NCBI RefSeq assembly: GCF_016862375.1
Contig: NZ_BOMV01000036.1
Coordinates: 1 to 56,722 of the forward strand
Source: Paractinoplanes rishiriensis
GTDB lineage: Bacteria > Actinomycetota > Actinomycetes > Mycobacteriales > Micromonosporaceae
Direction: 5' to 3'
Length of the DNA: 56,722 bases
Each line of letters starts with the position of its first letter. Position 1 is the stretch's first letter. The notes below the pieces were generated by a model. That model was not told the DNA's origin and ran no database searches. It worked only from the letters and a program-made list of their open reading frames with translations. The translations under genes were made by a program, and so were the position numbers. This document shows, in pieces, positions 1-7,055 of the stretch.

Positions 1-91
1 GCCCTGCCGCCCTGCCCTGCCGCCCTGCCCTGCCGCCCTGCCCTGCCGCCCTGCCCTGCCGCCCTGCCCTGCCGCCCTGCCCTGCCGCCCT
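1..91. repeat. Tandem repeat, 7 perfect copies of a 13-bp unit
   Basis: Seven identical copies of GCCCTGCCGCCCT run from the first base of the window. The array ends where the sequence changes to GCTTGCG. It starts exactly at the window edge, so its true length is unknown. It has no spacer structure and no coding signal. Confidence 0.95.
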
Positions 92-200
92 GCTTGCGCG
101 GCCCGCCGTCGCGCCCTGTGCGCCTCGCTCGCTCGTTCGCTCGCTTGAGCTGGGCGGTGATGTTGCGCTTTGTGCGTTGGGGGTTCTTGCGCTTTGACGC

Positions 201-268
201 CATGGGCGGGGGTGACCCAAGACTGACTGCACCCCATCTATGTCTGTCTTGGGTCACCCCCGCCCATG
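201..268. repeat. Perfect 23-bp inverted repeat (hairpin)
   Basis: The left arm at 201-223 (begins CATGGGCGGGGGTGACCC) is perfectly complementary to the right arm at 246-268. The loop is 22 nt. There is no T-run on either side, so it is not a textbook intrinsic terminator. It could be a rho-independent terminator of GC-rich type, a small palindromic mobile repeat, or a recombination relic. Confidence 0.85.
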
Positions 269-458
269 TCTTGCTTGGTGGTCTCTCGCTCTGGGCGGTG
301 GGTCGCCCGCTGGTCCGTGCTTGGGCCGCCTGGGCGGTCCCCTTGCTGCGGGTGGTCTGGCTGCCGCGCCGGTGGTGCGCCAGGGGAGGCGGGTCACGCA
401 GGCCAAGGTTGGCGCGTGGTGTGCTGGGACGAACCGCGCCGGTTGCGGGCCGCTCCGC

Positions 459-549
459 GGCGACTCTGGTTACGCATACCCCGATCTCACGCTCCGCCGG
501 GTGGGCGGCGGCGACCCTGGTTGCGCATTGCCGATTACGCTCCGCCGGG
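459..549. repeat. Imperfect direct repeat, two copies of about 40 bp
   Basis: Copy one spans 459-501 and copy two 510-549. Both begin GGCGAC, share CTGGTT(A/G)CGCAT in the middle and end ACGCTCCGCCGGG. They differ by a few substitutions and a short indel. No coding function is evident. Confidence 0.75.
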
Positions 550-635
550 GCGCTGGTTCCGCACCATGGCTGCTCAGCTGCCGGGCTTCCGTCCGGCTCA
601 CGTCTCCCGGCCCGCACCCCTCGCCCCTCGGCCCC

Positions 636-747
636 GGTTCCCACGGCTCGGTTCCCACGCCTCGGCTCCCACTGCCCGGCTCCCACTGCCCGGCTCCCAC
701 GCCTCGGCTCCCACTGCCCGGCTCCCACTGCCCGGCTCCCACGGCAA
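636..747. repeat. Tandem repeat, 8 copies of a 14-bp unit
   Basis: Eight consecutive 14-mers follow the pattern GG(C/T)TCCCAC(T/G)(G/C)C(C/T)C. Variants alternate between GGCTCCCACTGCCC and GGCTCCCACGCCTC. The last unit decays at 747. It is a minisatellite-like array and gives rise to spurious open frames on both strands. Confidence 0.9.
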
Positions 748-1014
748 ACCAGCTGCCGACATCGACCGGGCCCGAAGCTCGGCTCTGAACACGGTGCCTG
801 CCGGCCGAAATATCGCTTACTCCGTACTTGCTCGGAACCCTCGCTCGCGCTCGGGGATTGACCTCCGGGCGGTTGCGTTTCGGTCGGGTGCGGAAAGCCC
901 GATGACACGATGCGCGGTCACGCCGGCGCCGAAACGTCGGCCAAGCTGGTGGTCAAGCCCGTCGGTCACCGGTGGATCCGGCAGGCGGTCAAGCCGGTGG
1001 GTTGGCGGCGGGGG

Positions 1015-1497
1015 TCACGCTGGCACTATGCCGGTGGTGGCGGGGAGCGCCACGGTGACTCGGGTGTCGTAGGTCAGGGTGAACGCCGTCTGGGCCGCGT
1101 CCAGATCGTTCGTCTGGGCGACCACGTTCACGCCGGTGCCGTCGGGGCGGGTGGTCACATACCTGATCTGGATTTCTTGCTCTGCCCAATGCTGGCGGTC
1201 GGCGTGGACACGATCTACCAGCGGCCGCAGGTCGTCCAAGGACCACGGCGCGTCGCGGAAGTCGACCTCCACGTCGCCCGCCCACTTGCGCACGGTGGTG
1301 TCCAGGTCGGTGTTCGGCTTGCGGTAGATGATCAGGCGGTCGCCGTCTTGTTCTAGGCCGGCGAAGGCGTACCCCCAAAATGCATTTAGCCTTGGACCGA
1401 TGCGGTTGGCCACCTCGCCGGCCTCCGCATCGCCGGTCGCGCAGCCGCCGAGCAGCGCCGTGATGGCCAGCAGCGCGATGATCGCCACTTTCCGCAT
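1015..1497 (-). CDS. Small lipoprotein, unknown function
   Basis: A 160-residue protein of no family I recognise. The ATG at 1497 is chosen because GGGAGGG lies just upstream and because it begins a lipoprotein signal peptide: MRK, a hydrophobic stretch and the lipobox LLGGC with the acceptor Cys at residue 19. It is therefore probably exported and lipid-anchored outside the membrane. The open frame continues about 63 codons upstream, but that part is Arg-rich and has no signal. The mature part is soluble with no transmembrane segment and ends TGIVPA. It stands alone, downstream of the CBM2/Fn3 gene on the same strand, with a hairpin between them. Confidence is high that it is a gene and low for any role. 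Confidence 0.75.
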   Translation of the reverse strand: MRKVAIIALLAITALLGGCATGDAEAGEVANRIGPRLNAFWGYAFAGLEQDGDRLIIYRKPNTDLDTTVRKWAGDVEVDFRDAPWSLDDLRPLVDRVHADRQHWAEQEIQIRYVTTRPDGTGVNVVAQTNDLDAAQTAFTLTYDTRVTVALPATTGIVPA

Positions 1498-1560
1498 CTG
1501 CCCTCCCGCCGGCCGGCCGCCTGGGACCGACGTTAACAACGGGCGTCCAAACAGGAACGT

Positions 1561-1589
1561 GCCCGGCCCGCGGCATCCGCGAGCCGGGC
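1561..1589 (-). terminator. Hairpin downstream of the CBM2/Fn3 gene
   Basis: GCCCGGC at 1561-1567 pairs with GCCGGGC at 1583-1589. CGCGG at 1569-1573 pairs with CCGCG at 1577-1581, with a single mismatch between the two stem parts and a 3-nt loop. It could end transcription of the upstream CBM2/Fn3 gene on the minus strand. There is no T-run. Confidence 0.5.
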
Positions 1590-1766
1590 GACAGGCGAGG
1601 TCGGCGCGTCCCAGCTCATGCCCACGGTGGAACCGTTGGACACGGGGACCGGTGGTGGATGATCTTTCCGTGATCCGGGACGGCACAGAGGCGCAAGCTT
1701 CGCATACTGCTCATTCCACCCGCCGGTAGACAGATCTTGTTGAATCGCTGTTTCGTCGCAAGCTCT

Positions 1767-2717
1767 CTAGCTCAGCTCGATCGGCGTGGAGCGCTGGTCG
1801 ACCGCGTTGACCGCGCGGACGGCCACCGTCTGACCAGGGGCGGGGGCGGGCACGATGATCGAGTTGTGGCCGGTCTGGCCGACCACGACGCCGTCGATGA
1901 GCGCCTCGTAACCGGCGGTCGGCGGCACGCTGATCTGGTTGACCGGCGGCACCGGCGTCCAACTGAGCCGCAGCAGGCCGGGGGCGGCCGCGCCGGCGGT
2001 CAGGCCGGTGGGCGCGGCGGCCGGCTCGTCGCCGCGCCAGACCCGGCCCAGCGTGTTGTACTGCGCGATCGACGCATTGCCGGCCGCGTCGATCGCGCGC
2101 ACCCAGAAGACGTAGATCCGCGGCGGGAGCGCGGGCGCGGTCGTGTACACGTACCGGTTCTCGGTGACCTTGCGGGACAGCCCGAAGCTCTCATTCACCT
2201 CATAGGCGACCGTTCCGCTGTCGTCGGTCGACGGGGCCCAGTTGAGGGTGACTCCGCCAGCAAGATCAAAAGACAATGCACCGGTACGGGTGGGCGACGT
2301 GTAATCCTGCGGCACCTCGGGCACCCCGGCGCAGTCCGACCCGTTCAGGACGCAGTTCTGCGGTTCGCCCCGCCCGTCCGCGACCCAGCCGAAGGTGGTC
2401 GACGCGCCGGGCTGGATCGTGCCGTTCCACGCCTCGTTCACCACGACGTAGTGGTCGCCGGTGCGGGTGAACACGCCGCCGTACGAACTGGCGGTCCGGG
2501 TGCCGGCGGGCAGGTCGAACTCGACCCGCCAACCGTTGAGTGCGGTGGCGGTGTGGTTGGTGACCGTGATGTTGCCGACGTAGCCGGCCGGCCACTCGCC
2601 GACGCGGCTGAAGGCGGCAACCGCTGAGGTCGACGCGGCGGTGGCAGCCGCGGTCGGTACCAGAATCGCACCAATAGTTATGGAGAGGACTAACGCGAGA
2701 CGCGCCGAGGACTTCAT
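1767..2717 (-). CDS. Secreted cellulose-binding (CBM2) protein with fibronectin type III domains
   Basis: A 316-residue exported protein without a catalytic domain. The ATG at 2717 begins a signal peptide (MKSSARLALVLS, then an Ala-rich cleavage region). An alternative ATG lies at 2729; neither has a strong ribosome binding site. Residues about 30-130 form a CBM family 2 domain: the segments VGEWPAGYVGNITVTNHT, LNGWRVEFDLP and NGTIQPGASTTFGW are typical, as is the C-terminal Cys pair. Two Fn3-like domains follow (about 150-230 and 235-316), with VAYEV, YVFWVRAIDAAGN and LSWTPVPPV as fold signatures. CBM2 binds crystalline cellulose or chitin at aromatic residues. The protein may be a polysaccharide adhesin or an accessory binding protein. 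Confidence is high for the domains. Confidence 0.85.
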   Translation of the reverse strand: MKSSARLALVLSITIGAILVPTAAATAASTSAVAAFSRVGEWPAGYVGNITVTNHTATALNGWRVEFDLPAGTRTASSYGGVFTRTGDHYVVVNEAWNGTIQPGASTTFGWVADGRGEPQNCVLNGSDCAGVPEVPQDYTSPTRTGALSFDLAGGVTLNWAPSTDDSGTVAYEVNESFGLSRKVTENRYVYTTAPALPPRIYVFWVRAIDAAGNASIAQYNTLGRVWRGDEPAAAPTGLTAGAAAPGLLRLSWTPVPPVNQISVPPTAGYEALIDGVVVGQTGHNSIIVPAPAPGQTVAVRAVNAVDQRSTPIELS

Positions 2718-2872
2718 ATCGAGGACCATATATGGAAGGTTTGCCGGCCAATCCCCCGTTGCGGATGTCGGCGGGTTCCGACAATTTCGCCGTACCCGGC
2801 CGGACATGGCGTTTGGCGCGGACCATCGCGTAGCCTGCTCAACCGAGATCACCCCAGACGGAAGGGACCCGC

Positions 2873-3562
2873 GTGGATCGGCTCTGGACCCGGATCGGCG
2901 TGCGCGCCGCCTCCGCCGGCCTGCTGTTAGCCGGCCTGGCCGGCGGCGTTCACCTGGGCCAGGACCGGGACACCCAGCGGCAGGCCGGCGACGTGACCGT
3001 CGAGCAGGTCGCGATCAACGAGATGCAACTGCTCAAGCAGCGCCAGGGCGAACAGACCGCCGCCCGCGCGTGGCAGCGCCAGGCCGAGGGCGACGCCGCC
3101 GAGAAGGCGTCCGCCGCCGCGCACACCGTTGCCGCAAAGGCCCAGAGCTTCGAAAAGAAGGCCAAGGCCGAACGCAAAGCCGCCGCCGACCGCAAGAAGG
3201 CCGAGGAAATCGGCGGCCCGGTCCCGTACCCCGGCCCGATCCCCGAGTCCTGCAACGAGTACAGCGGCAGCCGCGCGATCGGCTGCACCCTGATGCTGGA
3301 ACGCGGCTTCGCCCTCGACCAGTTCCCCTGCCTCGACAAGCTGTGGAAAAAGGAAAGCGGCTGGAACTACCGAGCCGAAAACCGCAGCTCCGGCGCCTAC
3401 GGAATCCCCCAGGCCCTACCCGGCAAAAAGATGGCCTCAGCCGGAGCCGACTGGAAGACAAACCCAGCGACCCAGATCAAATGGGGCCTCGGCTACGTCA
3501 AGGGCCGCTACGACACCCCGTGCGGTGCCTGGACCCATTTCCAGAACGTCGGCTCGTACTAG
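2873..3562 (+). CDS. Lytic-transglycosylase-like protein (aggregation-promoting-factor type domain)
   Basis: A 229-residue exported protein. The GTG at 2873 is preceded by GGAAGGG. Residues 1-28 form an N-terminal hydrophobic segment (signal peptide or anchor). Residues about 45-115 are Ala/Lys/Glu-rich and predicted helical coiled coil. The C-terminal 90 residues resemble the APF/Rpf-like transglycosylase fold seen in actinobacteria: LWKKESGWNYRAENRSSGAYG contains the catalytic-type Glu in KESGW, followed by YGIPQALPGKKM and CGAWTHFQ. Such proteins cleave peptidoglycan glycan strands. The stop codon overlaps the stop of the convergent gene on a shared CTAG (3559-3562), leaving no room for a terminator between them. 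Confidence 0.85.
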   Translation: MDRLWTRIGVRAASAGLLLAGLAGGVHLGQDRDTQRQAGDVTVEQVAINEMQLLKQRQGEQTAARAWQRQAEGDAAEKASAAAHTVAAKAQSFEKKAKAERKAAADRKKAEEIGGPVPYPGPIPESCNEYSGSRAIGCTLMLERGFALDQFPCLDKLWKKESGWNYRAENRSSGAYGIPQALPGKKMASAGADWKTNPATQIKWGLGYVKGRYDTPCGAWTHFQNVGSY

Positions 3563-4902
3563 ACCTCCGGCCCGTCCTGCGAAGAGATAGCCGTCGAAAC
3601 GAGCGACGTAGCCACCGGTTCGGGCTCAACCACCGCGTCCGGGGACCGAAGTTTCGGCGGCGCCGGCATCCACGGCTTGAGGTTCTGGATGACGTCCTCG
3701 TAAAAACCGTCGATGGCGGCCAGCACCGAATCGATGAACGATCCGCGGCCGGCGCCCCGCTTCGTCCCGGCCGGTGAATTGGCCGCAACCCGGAACGACC
3801 GGATCTCCTTGCTCGGATCGCCAATCAAAATTCCAGGGCTTTCCCGTACGACTTTGAGCAGCTCAGCATTGCCCGGCCCACGCGAGTAGGCCGCGAACGA
3901 CTCCAGCCGCACGGTTTCCGGCGCCTCCTTGAGCTGCCGCACCAGCCAGTTGACGCGGGTGGTCGGCCGCCCTTCCCGGGGCGCCTCCACATCCACCTGA
4001 CAGGTGATCTTCGCGGCCCGCAGGTCGGCGGTCACCGATAGCACTCCCACCGCGCCGGGAATGCGCAGCGCTGCCGTCATGGCCCCGGCGGCGACCAGTT
4101 GAGTGGCCAGTGCCTGGGTCCGCGTGACCGGCTCGGCCAGCTCACGCCGCGTCAGGGCGGGCACGATTTCGGCACCCAGCCGCCGGCCCAGCTTGAGCCC
4201 GGCGAACCGGACCAGCGCATCGAACCGCCCGGCGATCTCCACCGCCGCCGGATCGGTGGGCCGCAGCGTCCCGGCATTGACCGCCTCACGCAACGGCACC
4301 CAACTCGGCCCCATGTCGCTGAATTCCAGGGCACCGGATCGCGGATGTTCGAGATAGCGAATCAGCTCGCCGAGCACCCACGCCTGGTCCGGGTCGGCGA
4401 CCCCGCGGTATTCCTTCTGCATCACGGCAGCGGTCAGCACTTCCGACCATGGCAGGTGATGCAACGCCACCTTCTTGAGTTTCCGTTTATCGACCGCGGT
4501 CGGGTGCTGTCCCGGCACCGGCGGAATCTCATTGGAGATCGTGATCAGCGCGTCGAATCCCTGCTCCCGGGCAATGTCGAGATACCGCTCGAGCTGTTCC
4601 GTCTGCAGCTCGCTGCTCCCCGTCTTGACCTCCACGAGGGCCGTCCATTGCCGCTGCCCACGACTGACCCGGATAAGCCCGTCCGGGAACGCCTTCCCAT
4701 CGCCGAGCCGGAACGGAACCTCGATGAACGTCTGTACCGGCCCCGCCGGCGCACCGAGCGGCTGCGTCAGCGACCGCCCGAACTCCCGAACCGCACTCAT
4801 CACCGCGAGCAGAGCCGACGTAGCCCGCCGCTCCTGTTCATCAGCACCGTTGATCCCCGAGGTCGGAATAAGCCGCGCAGCAAGCCAGGTCTCTTCGGAC
4901 AT
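3559..4902 (-). CDS. PD-(D/E)XK nuclease-like protein, unknown function
   Basis: A 447-residue cytosolic protein. The ATG at 4902 is preceded by GAGGAGTGATCA. The N-terminal third shows a restriction-endonuclease-like core: Glu61 in FIEVPFR, the half-motif PD at 73-74 (AFPDGLI), then EVK at 91-93 (ALVEVKTG), followed by QLERYLDIA, which resembles the QxxxY motif of RecB-type PD-(D/E)XK proteins. The rest is Leu/Ala/Arg-rich without a recognisable domain. It lies alone and is not next to a methylase, helicase or toxin gene, so a restriction role is not supported. Known nucleases with this motif act on DNA or RNA; the substrate here cannot be told. Confidence 0.75.
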   Translation of the reverse strand: MSEETWLAARLIPTSGINGADEQERRATSALLAVMSAVREFGRSLTQPLGAPAGPVQTFIEVPFRLGDGKAFPDGLIRVSRGQRQWTALVEVKTGSSELQTEQLERYLDIAREQGFDALITISNEIPPVPGQHPTAVDKRKLKKVALHHLPWSEVLTAAVMQKEYRGVADPDQAWVLGELIRYLEHPRSGALEFSDMGPSWVPLREAVNAGTLRPTDPAAVEIAGRFDALVRFAGLKLGRRLGAEIVPALTRRELAEPVTRTQALATQLVAAGAMTAALRIPGAVGVLSVTADLRAAKITCQVDVEAPREGRPTTRVNWLVRQLKEAPETVRLESFAAYSRGPGNAELLKVVRESPGILIGDPSKEIRSFRVAANSPAGTKRGAGRGSFIDSVLAAIDGFYEDVIQNLKPWMPAPPKLRSPDAVVEPEPVATSLVSTAISSQDGPEV

Positions 4903-5125
4903 TGATCACTCCTCGTAACGCAATGTGCACGAAGGTTACGCCCGGATCGACAGCACGCAGAGCTACGGAAAAGCTACAAACGGATGTCCTACCGGTCATC
5001 AGTTCATGTCCATCCGTACGCTCACGAAGGCGTACTTGTCAGCTCCACTCCGCCGTCGAGATTCGCGAGTCTTGTGCCGACGGCGGCAGAGAGCTGACGG
5101 ACTGCCGCTCCGAGCGGCGAGGTGA

Positions 5126-5764
5126 TCACGAGCCGCCGCAGCCGCCGCCGCAGCCGTGGGCGCCTCCGCCTCCGTCGCCCGGGTAGCGGCCGTATTCGCT
5201 GCTCGGCATCCAGCGGCCGCGGAAGCCTCGGCCCGGGCCGGCGATGTGCTGCAGGCATATCGTGCCGGGCATGTCGTGGCACTGGCCGCGGCCGCCGCAG
5301 TCGGCGAGGTAGCGACGGCCGCCGGTGATGCCTAGGTCGGCGTCCACCCGGAAGAGCAGCGGCAGCCGGCCGGCCTCGTCCTGTTGCGCCAACCGGTAGG
5401 TCGTCGCGAGACCCGCGGTTTGGTTGTCGGCGGCGCCTTCCGCGGTCATCGCGGATTCGGGGGTGTGGTGCAGGAAACGCACGAACGCGATGTCGCAGAA
5501 CGCCGCATAGTCGCGGGTGTGCAGGACGTGCTCGTGCCACATGTCGTCGACCACTGCCGAGGGCATGGCCAGTTTTGCCTTCGGATGCCGCGCGACGAGC
5601 CGGTACCACTGACGCGTTCCGGACTCGACGATGCCTATTTCCTCGGCGGACAGGGATTGGTGCTGGAGATTGAATCGACTGCGGACGCTGGACGGGAATT
5701 CATAGGCGTTGATGGCCGCCAACCGGCGGGCCATTCCGCGGCTTCGTAATCGTACGAGTGTCAT
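5126..5764 (-). CDS. Glycine-rich domain-containing protein (GRDP-like)
   Basis: A 212-residue protein. The ATG at 5764 is preferred over an upstream TTG at 5800; the ribosome binding site is weak. The central segment VDDMWHEHVLHTRDYAAFC, followed by FLHHTPES, is the signature of the GRDP-like family, whose conserved His and Trp residues lie in a helical domain of unknown biochemical role. The C-terminus has several Cys (ADCGGRGQCHDMPGTIC) and ends in a Gly/Cys tail (GGGGAHGCGGGCGGS) that is common in actinobacterial members. The tail might bind metal, which is inference. It is co-directional with the upstream sigma/anti-sigma pair and starts 43 bp after the anti-sigma stop, so it may be in the same transcript. 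Confidence 0.75.
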   Translation of the reverse strand: MTLVRLRSRGMARRLAAINAYEFPSSVRSRFNLQHQSLSAEEIGIVESGTRQWYRLVARHPKAKLAMPSAVVDDMWHEHVLHTRDYAAFCDIAFVRFLHHTPESAMTAEGAADNQTAGLATTYRLAQQDEAGRLPLLFRVDADLGITGGRRYLADCGGRGQCHDMPGTICLQHIAGPGRGFRGRWMPSSEYGRYPGDGGGGAHGCGGGCGGS

Positions 5765-5806
5765 GTCGCCAGGGTGCGCCGCCGGGCGCTGATGGCGCAA
5801 CGAACC

Positions 5807-6409
5807 TCAGCCACCCGCGCACTGCGGCGGAGCGGACGGCCTGCCCAGCTCCACCAGGTTCTGGTTGATCTCGGTGGTGGTGGCCAGACGCTCGAACGAC
5901 GGCCCGAGCGTCAAGTCGACGGTCTCGCCGCGCAGTTCCGGGTCGAACGTCATCGTGACGTCGCCGGTCACCACCGCCCGCAGCAACGACGCCGCGCCGA
6001 TCGTGGCGGGACCGTAGCGCAGCGCGGCCGGTCCCTCCGGCTCCTGGTTGATCGTGCCGGTCAGCACCGTGACGTCGCGGGCACGCAGCTCAGAAACCGC
6101 CGTGTCGACCAGGCCGGCAGGCGCCCCGCCGTCGAGCACCCGGACGTGAACTTCGGCGAAGCTGTCCGGCAGGGTGACGACGCAGTTCAGGGTGTGACCC
6201 GTCCCAGCGGTCGGTGCGGTTCCTCCTTGCGGCCGGAGGAAGGCGACGCCTGCCGTTACGGCCACGACGGCGGTCGCTGCCACCGCCGCGGCCATCTGCC
6301 GGCGGCCCCGGGTGCGGCCGCGAGCACGGACCGCGGCGGCCGGCGCGACCGGGAGGTCCCGCACGTCGGTCTCCAGCTCTCGCAGTCGTTCATGCACGGG
6401 ACGTGGCAT
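5807..6409 (-). CDS. Membrane anti-sigma-factor-like protein
   Basis: A 200-residue protein starting at the ATG at 6409 (MPRPVHERLRELETDV), which lies inside the end of the sigma-factor gene (20-nt overlap). Upstream in-frame codons only repeat sigma sequence. An N-terminal basic cytosolic segment is followed by one transmembrane helix at about residues 39-57 (MAAAVAATAVVAVTAGVAF), then an extracytoplasmic domain of about 140 residues rich in Thr/Val. The arrangement, a short cytosolic part, one helix, an outside sensor part and translational coupling to an ECF sigma gene, is typical of anti-sigma factors. No ZAS zinc motif (HxxxCxxC) is visible, so the assignment rests on context and topology. 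Confidence 0.65.
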   Translation of the reverse strand: MPRPVHERLRELETDVRDLPVAPAAAVRARGRTRGRRQMAAAVAATAVVAVTAGVAFLRPQGGTAPTAGTGHTLNCVVTLPDSFAEVHVRVLDGGAPAGLVDTAVSELRARDVTVLTGTINQEPEGPAALRYGPATIGAASLLRAVVTGDVTMTFDPELRGETVDLTLGPSFERLATTTEINQNLVELGRPSAPPQCAGG

Positions 6410-6908
6410 CGCTGTTCTCCTGATCCTGTTCGCCCAGCAACCGGGCAAGGGTGGTTCGGGCCCGCGACAGCCGCACCTTGACGGTCCCCTCGGGGGCGCC
6501 GACAAACTCGGCGATGTCGCGAACTGACATGTCCAGCAGGTAGTGCAGGGCGATGACTTGGCGCTGCGGCTTCGGCAGCCGTTGCAGCGCCTCGACGACG
6601 GCGACCCGGTCCGGTGACGGGCTGCCGGTCACTTCGGCCGGTGGCCCCATCCGGGCCCGGGCCGCGAGCCAGCGCCGCAGACCGCGCCACCGGTTGATCA
6701 TCAGTCGCCAGGCAACGGTCCGCACCCACGCCTCGGGGTCGTCGTAGCCGCCCACCCGCGACCAGTGCTGCCACGCTCGCGCGAAGGCTTCCTGGGCGAC
6801 GTCCTGCGCCTCCGCCCGGTCACCGCAGGCGGCATAGAGGTAGAGCACGACCCGCCGAACCGCCGCGATGTAGAAGGTGTCGAAGTCGGCGCTGTCGCTG
6901 CCCGCCAT
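6390..6908 (-). CDS. SigE-family ECF RNA polymerase sigma factor
   Basis: A 172-residue ECF sigma factor. The ATG at 6908 (MAGSDSADFDTFY) matches the family N-terminus, and GCGGGATC lies upstream. Region 2 spans about residues 10-80, with DVAQEAFARAWQHW and PEAWVRTVAWRL (core binding and -10 recognition). Region 4 spans about 110-165, with LPKPQRQVIALHYLLDMS and the helix-turn-helix VGAPEGTVKVRLSRAR (-35 recognition). It directs RNA polymerase to a small regulon. The gene overlaps the downstream anti-sigma-like gene by 20 nt, so the two are translationally coupled. The large secreted seven-module protein gene lies 147 bp upstream on the same strand and is a possible target. Confidence 0.9.
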   Translation of the reverse strand: MAGSDSADFDTFYIAAVRRVVLYLYAACGDRAEAQDVAQEAFARAWQHWSRVGGYDDPEAWVRTVAWRLMINRWRGLRRWLAARARMGPPAEVTGSPSPDRVAVVEALQRLPKPQRQVIALHYLLDMSVRDIAEFVGAPEGTVKVRLSRARTTLARLLGEQDQENSDATSRA

Positions 6909-7055
6909 GATCCCGCTTCCCGTTGGTACCTGCACACCTGATAACACACCGCAGCGGAGCTTCTGGTTACACCGGCGACGTGGGCGGTCGGGCGCTCGCC
7001 GAAACCGGCATCGGCCGCCTCGCCAGTGGCGAAGCGGCCGATGTGGTGGCAAATG

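Larger units (their letters stand above)
92..1014. other. Gene-free repeat-rich stretch
   Basis: I see no credible gene here. Long open frames exist on both strands, but they translate to low-complexity Arg/Pro/Ser/Gly protein and simply follow the GC-rich repeats. No start is supported by a ribosome binding site or a recognisable domain. The stretch holds an inverted repeat (201-268), an imperfect 40-bp direct repeat (459-549) and a 14-bp tandem array (636-747). Confidence 0.7.

Noticed and set aside
94..861. Long open frames on both strands in the left kilobase
   Set aside because: They translate the GC-rich repeats into low-complexity protein, overlap each other in several frames and have no ribosome binding site or domain.
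3559..4902. Restriction endonuclease of a defence system
   Set aside because: No methyltransferase, ATPase, helicase or toxin gene lies beside it; the motif alone does not support a defence role.
5807..6409. Zinc-binding anti-sigma factor (ZAS)
   Set aside because: No HxxxCxxC motif is present; only topology and coupling to the sigma gene support an anti-sigma role.
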